Shown here: one piece after another, positions 7,558 through 16,539 of the stretch
How the letters are laid out: every line of letters begins with the position of its first letter
Position numbering within the stretch: the first letter of the stretch is position 1
Assembly: GCA_038253325.1 (NCBI GenBank)
Contig: JBBSHE010000013.1
Span: 1 to 64,000, forward strand
DNA length: 64,000 nt
From: JBBSHE01 sp038253325
GTDB taxonomy: Bacteria; Actinomycetota; Actinomycetes; Propionibacteriales; Nocardioidaceae
Direction: 5' to 3'
Notes under the pieces: model-generated
Database searches by the model: none
What the model saw: only the letters and a program-made list of their open reading frames with translations
Told to the model about the DNA's origin: nothing
Made by a program: the position numbers and the translations under genes

Positions 7558-8447
7558 CAGATCAGATCCTCCGTACCGGCCCGGCGGATGTAGAGCAGCA
7601 CCATTGCCAGCACGATGAGCATCAGACTCAACGACAGGGTTGCGGCGAGCGGGTAGTCCTTCTCGTTCAGGTACGCGAGCTGGATCCGGTTTCCGATCAT
7701 GAACTGCTTCGTCGTGCCGAGCAGCTCCGCGTTGATGTAGTCACCGGATGCCGGAATGAATGTGAGCAGCGTGCCGGACACGACACCGGGGATCGAGAGG
7801 GGCCACGTCACCTTCCGGAACCCGGTGAACGGACTCGAGTAAAGATCGGCCGACGCCTCGATCAGCCGCGGGTCCACCTTGTCGAGGCTGGCGTACAGCG
7901 GGAGCGTCATGAACGGCAGGAAGTTGTAGATCAGTCCTGCCACCACGGCGACCGGGGTCGCCAGCAACCGTCCGCCGGACGGCAGCAAGTGCAGCGTCCT
8001 GAACGTATCAACGACGAACCCGCGGTCGGACAAGATGGCCTGCCAGGTGATCGTGCGGAGCAGAAAGCTCGTGAAGAACGGCGCGATCACCATGACCAGC
8101 ATGAAGTACTTCCACCGGCCGGCCTTGAATGCGATCGCGTACGCCAGCGGGTAGCCGATCACCAGGCACACCACGGTGGCGATCCCCGCGTAGAGGAACG
8201 AACGGACGAACAGGTGCCAGTTGTCGCTCAGCGCGGTCGCGTAGTTCTGGACGTGCCAGGTCATCGAGTAACCGGTCTCGAATGATCCGCTTGGATCGTA
8301 GAGGCTCGTGCTGGCGAGCTGGATCGTCGGGACCAGGAAGAAGATGACCAGCCACAGCATTCCCGGCACGAGCAGCACCCAACCCCACCCACGGCGGCGG
8401 GCGGCCGCCTCGGGAGCGGCAACCTCCGGGGCCGCGAGTCTGCTCAC
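7557..8447 (-). CDS. potB: Spermidine/putrescine ABC transporter permease PotB
   Basis: 296 residues from the GTG at 8447, which overlaps the potA stop by four bases (GTGA); the longer open frame upstream is potA in another frame. Six membrane helices are predicted by eye, with the EAA-type loop LIEASADLYSSPFTGFRKVT followed by WPLSIPGVVSG. It pairs with PotC in the membrane and with the PotA ATPase. Confidence 0.9.
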   Translation of the reverse strand: MSRLAAPEVAAPEAAARRRGWGWVLLVPGMLWLVIFFLVPTIQLASTSLYDPSGSFETGYSMTWHVQNYATALSDNWHLFVRSFLYAGIATVVCLVIGYPLAYAIAFKAGRWKYFMLVMVIAPFFTSFLLRTITWQAILSDRGFVVDTFRTLHLLPSGGRLLATPVAVVAGLIYNFLPFMTLPLYASLDKVDPRLIEASADLYSSPFTGFRKVTWPLSIPGVVSGTLLTFIPASGDYINAELLGTTKQFMIGNRIQLAYLNEKDYPLAATLSLSLMLIVLAMVLLYIRRAGTEDLI

Positions 8448-9601
8448 TCCCAGTCCTCGCTGGCCACCCCTGCTGCCGCGTCCTGGTCTGCGTCGAGGAC
8501 GAACGAGTGGTCGGGACGCCAGGCGACGTCGACCGAATCGCGCTCGGCGAGCCGCCGGCGCTGTCCGGTGTTCTGCTCGAAGATCATCAGTTCCTGCCCC
8601 CAGGGCATCCGGACCAGGTACTGGGTGCTCACCCCGACGAAGCTCACGTCGCTGATGACGCCTCCGGTGAGGACGTTGACACCCCCATGGTCTTCGGAGT
8701 CCGCCGCGCTGATGTACACCTTCTCGGGGCGTACGCCGAGCCAACCACGGTCTCCCGAGCTGTGGTCTCGACCCGGCGACGCACTGACTTTCTGCCCGTG
8801 ACAGCCGAGGTCGACCCGGTCCTCCGACCGACTGACCACGTCGCTCATGATCAGGTTCGACTGGCCGAGGAAGTTGGCGACGAACGTCGTACCCGGGTTC
8901 TCGTAGAGGTCCTGGGGTGCGCCCATCTGCTCGATCAGCCCGTTGTTCATCACCGCGATCGTGTCGGCCATGGTCATGGCCTCCTCCTGATCGTGCGTGA
9001 CGTGGACGAACGTGATGCCGACGTCGGTCTGGATACGTTTCAGCTCGATCTGCATCTGGCGTCGGAGCTTGAGGTCGAGTGCCCCCAGCGGCTCGTCCAG
9101 CAGCAGGACACCAGGCTCGTTGATCAGCGCTCGCGCCAGGGCGACCCGCTGCTGCTGGCCACCCGACAGCTGGGCCGGTTTGCGGGCACCGAACCCGTCC
9201 AGCTCGACCAGGGTCAGGATGTCGTCGACCTGACGGTCGACGCCGCTGACCCGGCGCCGGCGCAGGCCGAACGCGACGTTGTCGAAGACGGTCAGATGCG
9301 GAAACAACGCGTACGACTGGAACACCGTGTTGACGGGTCGCCTGTACGGCTTGAGGTCGGTCACGTCGCGGTCGCCGATGTAGATTGCGCCCGCGGTGGG
9401 ACGCTCGAGCCCGGCCACCATCCGAAGGGTGGTTGTCTTGCCACATCCGGAGGGACCCAGCAGCGCGAAGAACGAGCCTTGGGGCGCATTGACGGTGAGG
9501 TTGTCGACGGCGGTGAAGGCCCCGAACTTCTTCGTGACGCCGGACAGGCCGAGCTCGGCACCGCGGTCGGTACGAGCCGCCGGGTCCTGTTCGTCCCCCA
9601 C
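8444..9601 (-). CDS. potA: Spermidine/putrescine ABC transporter ATPase PotA
   Basis: 385 residues. Walker A GPSGCGKTT, Q-loop FQSYALFPH, signature LSGGQQQR, Walker B VLLLDEP, D-loop LGALD and H-loop VTHDQ are all intact. The last ~130 residues form the TOBE/MOP-like regulatory domain of this family. It energises PotBC. The start lies five bases after the potD stop, so all four genes are one transcript. Confidence 0.92.
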   Translation of the reverse strand: MGDEQDPAARTDRGAELGLSGVTKKFGAFTAVDNLTVNAPQGSFFALLGPSGCGKTTTLRMVAGLERPTAGAIYIGDRDVTDLKPYRRPVNTVFQSYALFPHLTVFDNVAFGLRRRRVSGVDRQVDDILTLVELDGFGARKPAQLSGGQQQRVALARALINEPGVLLLDEPLGALDLKLRRQMQIELKRIQTDVGITFVHVTHDQEEAMTMADTIAVMNNGLIEQMGAPQDLYENPGTTFVANFLGQSNLIMSDVVSRSEDRVDLGCHGQKVSASPGRDHSSGDRGWLGVRPEKVYISAADSEDHGGVNVLTGGVISDVSFVGVSTQYLVRMPWGQELMIFEQNTGQRRRLAERDSVDVAWRPDHSFVLDADQDAAAGVASEDWE

Positions 9602-9606
9602 GGGCG

Positions 9607-10776
9607 TCAGCCCCCCATCACCTGGGAGAACATGCGCTCGTACCCCTGGTCCTGCTTGTCGTCAAGAGCCATCATCGCCTTGCCGTGGCTCAAGATCTTC
9701 TCGGACGGGAAGATCAGTGGGTTCCCCACGGCGGACTTGTCGAACTCACCGATGTAGTCCTCGGCGCCCTTGACGGGGCAGAAGTAGTAGTTCCAGGCAG
9801 CCAGCTGGGCGGCCACCTTCGGCTCGTAGTAGAAGTTCATCAGCTCTTCGACGTTGCTCTTGTGGGTCGCCTTGTTGGGCACCAGCATGTTGTCGCTCCA
9901 CAGCGAGACGCCCTCTTCCGGCGCGATCCACTTGAACTTCGGGTCACCGAGCTGCGGGATGTCACCGCTCCACGCCTCACAGGCGACGACGTTGCCCCCC
10001 TTGAGGTCCTCCAGATAGTCGTTGCCGGTGAACCGTCGGATCTGGCCGTCACTGACGATCTTTTGCAGCGCGTCGATCGCGCTGCCGTACTGAGCGTCCG
10101 TGAAACTCGCCGGGTCGTCACCTTGGATCAGCAGCATGAAGAGCATGGTGTCGCGCATCTCGCTCAGCAGGTCCACCTTCCCCTTGAGGTCGGGTCGGGT
10201 GAGCAGTTCCGAGAAGCTTCCGACCGGCTTCGTGAGGTCTGCGTTGTAGCAGATGCCTGTCATTCCGCTCTGCCAGGGAACGGCATGGTCGCGCTTGGGA
10301 TCCCACCCGGGCGACCGGAGCGAGTCGAGCAGGTTCGCCTCGACGTTGGGCAGCTTCGTCTTGTCCAATGTCTGTATCCAGCCGAACCTGATCATTTTCG
10401 CGGCCATCCAGTCGGTGAGCACGAACACGTCCCGCCCGCACGACTTGCAGCTCAGCAACTGATCGGAGACCTTGGCGTAGAACGAGGCGTTGTCGTTGAC
10501 GTCCTGGCTGTAGTCGACCGAGATCCTCGTCTGCTGATGGAACTTCTCGAGCGTCGATGTGCCTTTGCCCTTGCTGGGGTCGATGTACTCCGGCCAGTTG
10601 GAGAACACGATCTTCTTCTCCGTGCGCGACTTGTCGATACTCGTGCAGCCCGTCGCCGACTTGTTCGCGCCCTTCGTACCGCAGGAGCAGAGGAACCCTC
10701 CGGAGGCGACCGCGAGTCCCCCTAGTCCCAGACCCTTGAGGACCGACCGTCGCGTCGGCTGGTCGAATTGTCCCAT
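9607..10776 (-). CDS. potD: Polyamine-binding lipoprotein PotD, Tat-exported
   Basis: 389 residues from the ATG at 10776 (a TTG five codons upstream is also in frame). The N-terminus has a twin-arginine motif (TRRSVLKG), a hydrophobic core and cysteines in a lipobox-like stretch (GGFLCSCG), so it is probably a Tat-exported lipoprotein. The mature part begins VFSNWPEYIDP, typical of spermidine/putrescine binding proteins. It captures polyamines outside the membrane for PotABC. It is the first gene of the operon, divergent from an Lrp regulator. Confidence 0.9.
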   Translation of the reverse strand: MGQFDQPTRRSVLKGLGLGGLAVASGGFLCSCGTKGANKSATGCTSIDKSRTEKKIVFSNWPEYIDPSKGKGTSTLEKFHQQTRISVDYSQDVNDNASFYAKVSDQLLSCKSCGRDVFVLTDWMAAKMIRFGWIQTLDKTKLPNVEANLLDSLRSPGWDPKRDHAVPWQSGMTGICYNADLTKPVGSFSELLTRPDLKGKVDLLSEMRDTMLFMLLIQGDDPASFTDAQYGSAIDALQKIVSDGQIRRFTGNDYLEDLKGGNVVACEAWSGDIPQLGDPKFKWIAPEEGVSLWSDNMLVPNKATHKSNVEELMNFYYEPKVAAQLAAWNYYFCPVKGAEDYIGEFDKSAVGNPLIFPSEKILSHGKAMMALDDKQDQGYERMFSQVMGG

Positions 10777-10817
10777 CGTGACCGAATCCAATCGTCCGAG
10801 TGCAGCGAGCCGCTAGA

Positions 10818-10836
10818 GGTCTGATCCTGACAGACC
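10818..10836. promoter_or_regulatory. Inverted repeat between potD and the Lrp gene
   Basis: GGTCTG (10818-10823) and CAGACC (10831-10836) face each other around seven bases in the 178-base divergent gap. Position and symmetry fit an operator controlling both directions; the half-site recurs upstream of the transaminase. A second, shorter repeat AATCC-N5-GGATT lies at 10856-10870. Confidence 0.45.
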
Positions 10837-10954
10837 GCCGGTGCTCCGACAAGGGAATCCGTCGAGGATTGGGGACATCGCGACCGAAACACGTGCAAGG
10901 TCGAGAAGTGGTCGATCGCTTGCCTCCCCGCCGCGTCGATGCGAGTGTCAGTTC

Positions 10955-11449
10955 GTGAGCACCACCTCCGACCGGTCCAACGGAAACGTCTCCCAGGCAC
11001 GCGTCACATTGGACGCTGTCTCGAAGGCGATCATCGAACAGCTCCAACGCGACGGACGGATGCCGTACGCATCGATCGGGAAGGCGGTCGGGCTGTCGGA
11101 GGCCGCCGTACGCCAGCGGGTGCAGCGGTTACTCGAGAGCGGTGTGATGCAGATCGTCGCGGTGACCGATCCGCTCCAGCTCGGTTTCTCCCGCCAGGCC
11201 ATGATCGGCCTGCGTACCGAGGGTGACATCGAGCCGATCGCGAACGCGCTGACCGCGATGACGGAGATCGACTATGTGATCGCCACCGCCGGCTCATTCG
11301 ACCTCATCATCGAGGTGGTGTGCGAGAGTGATGACGACCTGCTCGAGCTGCTGTCCAAGCGAATCCGGTCCATTGCCGGGGTTCGCTCCACCGAGACGTT
11401 CGTCTATCTCAAGCTGCACAAGCAGACCTACTCGTGGGGTGTGCGCTGA
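10955..11449 (+). CDS. Lrp/AsnC-family transcriptional regulator
   Basis: 164 residues from a GTG at 10955. Residues about 17-60 are the AsnC helix-turn-helix (LDAVSKAIIEQLQRDGRMPY, then AVGLSEAAVRQRVQRL); the rest is a RAM ligand-binding domain ending in a YLKLHKQTYSW strand. Lrp proteins bind amino acids or related amines and oligomerise on DNA. It is divergent from potDABC and overlaps the next gene by 16 bases, so it probably controls polyamine uptake and use. Confidence 0.88.
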   Translation: MSTTSDRSNGNVSQARVTLDAVSKAIIEQLQRDGRMPYASIGKAVGLSEAAVRQRVQRLLESGVMQIVAVTDPLQLGFSRQAMIGLRTEGDIEPIANALTAMTEIDYVIATAGSFDLIIEVVCESDDDLLELLSKRIRSIAGVRSTETFVYLKLHKQTYSWGVR

Positions 11450-13149
11450 TCGTCGACGCCCATCGGGTGCCGGCGGGTTGGAAGCGACGGTTCCAGGCAG
11501 CTGCCCCTCGGTACGTGAAGCTGACACGGCTCCCACCCACCGCTGCTGCGGTCGCGCTGTCCAGCCTGGCCATGCTCCTGGTCGCTTCGGCCGCAGTCGT
11601 CTTCTCGCCGCGCGGCACATCTGTCAGCACACCCGATGTCGCCGTCTCGGAGGGCGCTCCGGTCGCCTCCTACCATCCGCTGGTGCTCCTCGGTACCCTC
11701 GCGTTCGCGGCGACGAGCGCGGTCTGCCTGGGGATCGCGGCGTTCGCCAAACGGATCGACCGCCGGTCATCCGTGGTCTGGTTGGTTGCCAACGCGACCG
11801 CGGCCGTCCTTGTCGCCGGGACATTCGGGTCGGTGGCGCTAGCGATCGTCGCGACCTTGATCGCGGCCGGTGCCTTCGCGATCGCGTCGAAGTTGCGCCG
11901 GCCGATCCCGCTGAGCGTCGTCGCGGCGATATTTGCCGCCCCGTACGTCGCGGTCGCGCTCGTCGCGTTCGCAGGACTGCTTGGCGCAGCGGACGGCGAC
12001 GCCCTCGGCCAGGCGCGACAGGCCGTCGACGGCACGCGCGTGGAGACCCTGTTAGAGATCATCGCGGCGGGCGCGACATCAGTACTTGTCGTGACGGGCT
12101 TCGCGGTCGGCGTCGACAAGCGACATCGGCGCTGGGCCGCGCCGTGGGTGGGTCGCCGGCTCGCTGGTAGCACGGTCATCGTCATCGTCATCGTGAAGTG
12201 CGGGTGGCTGGTCGCCCGCTATGCGGGGACCGCGTCCAACTTCTTCGGGGACGAGGTCTACTGGCGCGTACGGGCGCCAATCACCTGGGCGCACGCAGTC
12301 CTCATCGCCGGTCTCATCGTGGCCGTCGTCGTCCGGTCCGAGCGCCGGCCGGTCGACCCGAGCGGACGCCAGCATGCCGTCCTCGCGGCAAGTCTCGTTC
12401 TCTTTGTGCCGCCGGCACTGGTGACTGTGGCGAGCAGCACCCTGTCGCTGCCGGTGCCGTTCGGCGGCGCCTGGGTGGTCTCGAGCGTCTCGTGGTGGAT
12501 CGACCATTTCGAGATCGTCAACCTGCTCAGCGTGATCGTCGTCGTCGGAGCAACGGTGATGCTGTACGCCGCCGGAATCGCGCGGGGTGCGGGTGCGATC
12601 TTCATCGCGGTGTTCGGTGGCTGGACGCTCCCAGCGCTCATCGGGATCTGGTGGACGACGGTTGATCCCACTATCCCGACATTCTGGGCGGTACCGCAGC
12701 AGGTGGACGCCGCGCTCACGGTGCTCGTCGTCGGCCTGACCCTGCTCCGCGCGTCCGGACGGCTGCCGGTTCGCTGGTCGGTGTCCGACTCGGCGGTCAT
12801 CCGCTTGTTGGTCGTGCCGACCGTCCTGATCTCCGCTGCCAACCTGGTCCCGAAGGTGTTCGACGCGGTCCTGTTCGGCCCGTTGCTCGCGCTTTCCATC
12901 GTTCTTCCGTTGGTCTGGTACGCGCCGCCGGTCGCCGCCGACCCGGATCGACAGACGGCGCTCGTGCTCGGACGGATCGGGATCGCGCTGGCGCTGGCAA
13001 CCATCTACTGGCTGACCTTGGTCCGCCCGAACGGAGTCGATGGACTTCACGTGACCCAAACGCTCGCCACGCTCTACCTCGTGGTTCCGCTGACGGCGGT
13101 GCTCTGCCTGCGGACCGGGGCGTCGTCGACGCGCCAGGCAAGCCGGTGA
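11434..13149 (+). CDS. Polytopic membrane protein of unknown function
   Basis: 571 residues if the GTG at 11434 is used; GTG 11467 is an alternative that would remove the overlap with the Lrp gene. About 14 hydrophobic helices are visible from residue 35 to the C-terminus, with a few charged loops and no recognisable transporter motif or enzyme domain. It lies between the Lrp gene and a PuuB-like oxidase, overlapping both, so it is co-translated with a polyamine operon. It could be a transporter or a membrane sensor; no family could be assigned by eye. Confidence 0.75.
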   Translation: MGCALIVDAHRVPAGWKRRFQAAAPRYVKLTRLPPTAAAVALSSLAMLLVASAAVVFSPRGTSVSTPDVAVSEGAPVASYHPLVLLGTLAFAATSAVCLGIAAFAKRIDRRSSVVWLVANATAAVLVAGTFGSVALAIVATLIAAGAFAIASKLRRPIPLSVVAAIFAAPYVAVALVAFAGLLGAADGDALGQARQAVDGTRVETLLEIIAAGATSVLVVTGFAVGVDKRHRRWAAPWVGRRLAGSTVIVIVIVKCGWLVARYAGTASNFFGDEVYWRVRAPITWAHAVLIAGLIVAVVVRSERRPVDPSGRQHAVLAASLVLFVPPALVTVASSTLSLPVPFGGAWVVSSVSWWIDHFEIVNLLSVIVVVGATVMLYAAGIARGAGAIFIAVFGGWTLPALIGIWWTTVDPTIPTFWAVPQQVDAALTVLVVGLTLLRASGRLPVRWSVSDSAVIRLLVVPTVLISAANLVPKVFDAVLFGPLLALSIVLPLVWYAPPVAADPDRQTALVLGRIGIALALATIYWLTLVRPNGVDGLHVTQTLATLYLVVPLTAVLCLRTGASSTRQASR

Positions 13150-14540
13150 ACCAGCCCGGCGGCGCTCCTTCTGCGTCGCTGTGGATGGCCGATCCGGGTG
13201 GCGACCTGACGCCTCGAGCCGCGCTGCCCGGACGTACGGACGTCGACGTGACGATCGTCGGAGCCGGCTTCACCGGCCTCTGGACGGCCTACTACCTGGC
13301 CGCGGCCGATCCGTCGCTGCGGATCGCCGTGCTGGAGCGTTCCATCGCGGGCTTCGGCGCTTCCGGGCGAAACGGCGGCTGGTGCTCGGCGCTGTTTCCA
13401 GCCTCACTCGACGCCCTGGCCCGGCTCCCCCACTCGAGCCGGCAAGCGGCCCTTGGGTTGCATCGCGAGATGCGGTCGTCGGTCGACGAGGTCGGGCGGG
13501 TGGCCGCCGCCGAGGGCATCGACGCCCACTTCACGAAGGGAGGCACCGTGGTGGCCGCCCGGACCGCCAGCCAGTGGCGACGAGCGCAGCACGCCGCGGC
13601 CGCCGCACGTACCTGGGAATGTGGACCGGACGAGCTGGCCTTGCTGGACGCCTCCGACGCGCGCGAACGGATCGGCGCGTCCCACCTGCTCGGTGCCACC
13701 TATACGCCCGACTGCGCGAGGATCCAGCCCGCTCGGCTGGTCCGTGGCCTGGCCCGAGCCGTCGAACGTCGGGGCGTGACCATCTACGAGCAGACGCCGG
13801 TGACGTCGATCGACGTCCGGCGAGTCGGAACCGACCACGGTGTCGTCCGCGCCGACGTCGTTGTACGCGCCACCGAGGGATACACAACCGGTCTCCCGGG
13901 GCTCGAGCGCGCGGTCGTTCCGGTGTACTCCCTCGTGATCGCGACCGAGCCGTTGCCCGCGGAGACCTGGGCGCGGATCGGGCTGCGCGAGCGCGAGACG
14001 TTCAGCGACTTCCGCCATCTGATCGTCTACGGTCAACGCACCGCAGACGATCGGATCGTGTTCGGCGGCCGGGGCGCGCCGTATCACTTCGGGTCACGCG
14101 TCCGCGCCGAATTCGACCGGGAACCTCGCGTCTTTGCCGCTCTCGAGTCGACGCTCGTCGACCTGTTCCCGGTCCTGGCCGGGGCGCGGTTCACCCACCG
14201 CTGGGGTGGACCCCTCGGAATCACCCGGGACTGGATGGCATCCGTCGGCTTCGACCGAGCGACCGGACTCGGGTGGGCGGGTGGGTACGTCGGCGACGGC
14301 GTCGCCACCGCAAACCTGGCGGGTCGTACGCTGGCCCACCTCATCACCGGCACGGAGTCGTCCCTGACTTCACTCCCCTGGGTCAACCACCGCTCGCGTC
14401 GGTGGGAACCGGAACCGCTGCGCTGGCTCGGGATCAACGCGGGCCTCAAGACCATGACCGCGGCCGACGCCGAGGAGCGACTGACCGGGCACCGCAGTGT
14501 CTTGGCTCGCGCGATGGCACCCCTGACCGGGGGCCGCTGA
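13146..14540 (+). CDS. FAD-dependent oxidoreductase, PuuB/gamma-glutamylputrescine oxidase-like
   Basis: 464 residues from a GTG overlapping the previous stop by four bases. The dinucleotide-binding motif is VTIVGAGFTGLWTAYYL, followed by GFGASGRNGGWCS, a hallmark of PuuB/OrdL-like members of the DAO family, and a C-terminal GWAGGYVGDGVATANLAG flavin loop. These enzymes oxidise the free amine of gamma-glutamylputrescine or a related secondary amine. No glutamylputrescine synthetase is seen in the window, so the exact substrate is open. Confidence 0.82.
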   Translation: MNQPGGAPSASLWMADPGGDLTPRAALPGRTDVDVTIVGAGFTGLWTAYYLAAADPSLRIAVLERSIAGFGASGRNGGWCSALFPASLDALARLPHSSRQAALGLHREMRSSVDEVGRVAAAEGIDAHFTKGGTVVAARTASQWRRAQHAAAAARTWECGPDELALLDASDARERIGASHLLGATYTPDCARIQPARLVRGLARAVERRGVTIYEQTPVTSIDVRRVGTDHGVVRADVVVRATEGYTTGLPGLERAVVPVYSLVIATEPLPAETWARIGLRERETFSDFRHLIVYGQRTADDRIVFGGRGAPYHFGSRVRAEFDREPRVFAALESTLVDLFPVLAGARFTHRWGGPLGITRDWMASVGFDRATGLGWAGGYVGDGVATANLAGRTLAHLITGTESSLTSLPWVNHRSRRWEPEPLRWLGINAGLKTMTAADAEERLTGHRSVLARAMAPLTGGR

Positions 14541-14556
14541 GACTCCACGTCCCGAC

Positions 14557-16452
14557 TCAACCGCCGCGTCCGCGCAGGGCCGCCGAGATCGTGTCGAGCA
14601 CCGTCGGGTCCTCGATGGTGGACGGTACGGTGGGCGTCTCGCCGTCGGCGATCTGGCGCATCGTCTTGCGGAGGATCTTGCCGGACCGCGTCTTGGGCAG
14701 CGCAGGGACCACGGCGACGTCGCGGAACGCCGCAACCGGCCCGATCTCTTCTCGGACCGCTTGAACGAGCTCGGTCCGCAGCTCGTTCTCGTCGACCTCG
14801 GCACCGCCGCTCTTGAGAACCACGAAGCCGGCCGGGCGCTGACCCTTGAGATCGTCGGCGACGCCGACGACGGCACACTCCGCGACGGCGGCGTGCGCGG
14901 CGAGGACCGCCTCGATCGAGCCGGTCGAGAGCCGGTGGCCGGCGACGTTGATCACGTCGTCGGTGCGTCCCATGACGTAGAGGTACCCGTCGTCGTCGAA
15001 TCGTCCGCCGTCGCCGGACAGGTAGTAGCCGTCGTACGTCGAAAGGTACGAGTCGACGTAGCGCCGATCGTCTCCCCACAGGGTCGGCAGGGTGCCAGGC
15101 GGGAGCGGTAGCCGAATACAGATCGCGCCCTCGTGTCCGGCAGGCACCTCGGCTCCCGACTCGTCGAGGACGCGCACGTCGTATCCGGGCACCGGGACGG
15201 TCGGTGAGCCTGCCTTGATCGGCAGCGGCTCCAACCCCCGCGGATTCGCGACGATCGGCCAGCCCGTCTCGGTCTGCCACCAGTGGTCGATCACGGGAAC
15301 GCCCAGCTTCTCGGTCGCCCACAGGTACGTGTCGGGGTCGAGCCGCTCGCCGGCGAGAAAGACGTTGCGCAGCTTCGACAGATCGTGACCGGACAGAAGG
15401 GCGGCGTCGGGGTCGTCCCTCTTGATCGCCCGGATCGCCGTCGGCGCGGTGAAGAACCCTTCCACTCCGTAGGTTTCGATCACCCGCCAGAACGCACCGG
15501 CATCCGGCGTCCCGACCGGCTTGCCCTCGTACAGCACGGTCGTCGCACCGCAGATCAGCGGCGCGTACACGATGTACGAGTGCCCGACGACCCAACCGAC
15601 GTCGGACGCAGTCCACCACACCTGCCCGGCATGCATGTCGTAGATGTTGGAGAACGACCAGGCGAGCGCGACCGCGTGGCCGCCGTTGTCGCGCACGATC
15701 CCCTTCGGCCTCCCCGTCGTACCCGACGTGTAAAGCACGTACAGCGGGTCGGTGGCGGCCACGGGTACGCACTCGGCGGGATCGGCCGCACCGATCTGAT
15801 AGGCGACATCCCAGTCGACGTCGCGGCCCTCGGTGAGCTGCGCCGGTGACTGCGGTCGCTGCTTGACGATGCACGCATCCGGCCGGTGCGCGGCGATCTC
15901 GAGCGCCTGGTCCAGCAGCGGTTGGTAGGCGACGATCCGGGTCGGCTCGATCCCGCACGAGGCGGCGACGACCACCTTGGGCAGCGCGTCGTCGATCCGG
16001 GCGGCCAGCTCCGCAGCAGCGAACCCACCGAACACGACGGAGTGCACCGCGCCGAGCCGAGCACACGCAAGCATCGCGACGACCGCCTCGGGGATCATCG
16101 GCATGTTGATGACGACTCGGTCCCCGGTCTCGACGCCGAACCTGCGGAGCGTACCCGCGAACGCGGCGACCTGCTCAAGAAGCTGCGCGTACGTGAACGT
16201 TTTCCTGGTGTCTGTCACGGGACTGTCGTAGATCAGCGCCGGCTGGTCCGCGCGGCTGTTGATGACATGCCGGTCGAGCGCGTTGTAACAGGTGTTGAGC
16301 GTCCCACCCGCGTACCACCGGAACAGCGGAGGCGTGCTGCTGTCGAGGATGACCCTCGGTTTCGTCGTCCAGTCGACCAGGCTGGCATGCTCGCGCCAGA
16401 ACGACTCCGGGTCCTCGATGCTGGTCGCGTAGGCATCCGCATATCTGCCCAT
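14557..16452 (-). CDS. prpE: Acetyl/propionyl-CoA synthetase, PrpE-like
   Basis: 631 residues from the ATG at 16452 (an in-frame GTG at 16485 would add 11). The ACS N-terminal region contains NTCYNALDRH. The AMP-binding P-loop is YTSGTTGRPKGIVRD, and the ATP motif region reads WWQTETGWP. The hinge region reads YYLSGDGGRFDDDGY with GRTDDVINVAGHRLSTG, and the A10 lysine lies in KTRSGKILRKTMR. The enzyme activates a short-chain acid to acyl-CoA via acyl-adenylate; the lysine is the usual site of control by acetylation. GHSYIVYAPL with TVLYEGKPVGTPD resembles propionyl-CoA ligases more than Acs, but substrate choice is not certain. Confidence 0.85.
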   Translation of the reverse strand: MGRYADAYATSIEDPESFWREHASLVDWTTKPRVILDSSTPPLFRWYAGGTLNTCYNALDRHVINSRADQPALIYDSPVTDTRKTFTYAQLLEQVAAFAGTLRRFGVETGDRVVINMPMIPEAVVAMLACARLGAVHSVVFGGFAAAELAARIDDALPKVVVAASCGIEPTRIVAYQPLLDQALEIAAHRPDACIVKQRPQSPAQLTEGRDVDWDVAYQIGAADPAECVPVAATDPLYVLYTSGTTGRPKGIVRDNGGHAVALAWSFSNIYDMHAGQVWWTASDVGWVVGHSYIVYAPLICGATTVLYEGKPVGTPDAGAFWRVIETYGVEGFFTAPTAIRAIKRDDPDAALLSGHDLSKLRNVFLAGERLDPDTYLWATEKLGVPVIDHWWQTETGWPIVANPRGLEPLPIKAGSPTVPVPGYDVRVLDESGAEVPAGHEGAICIRLPLPPGTLPTLWGDDRRYVDSYLSTYDGYYLSGDGGRFDDDGYLYVMGRTDDVINVAGHRLSTGSIEAVLAAHAAVAECAVVGVADDLKGQRPAGFVVLKSGGAEVDENELRTELVQAVREEIGPVAAFRDVAVVPALPKTRSGKILRKTMRQIADGETPTVPSTIEDPTVLDTISAALRGRGG

Positions 16453-16539
16453 GCCCCGCGACGCTACACCTGGCCCTTCCTCCACCAGCTCTTGCTTCGT
16501 ACGCGATGATGGACCAACAGCAGCCGACGGGAGTTCCGA

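Noticed and set aside
14084..16066. 660-codon minus-strand frame overlapping the acyl-CoA synthetase
   Set aside because: Arg-rich, frame-shifted copy of the true gene in the same strand; the synthetase frame has all motifs.
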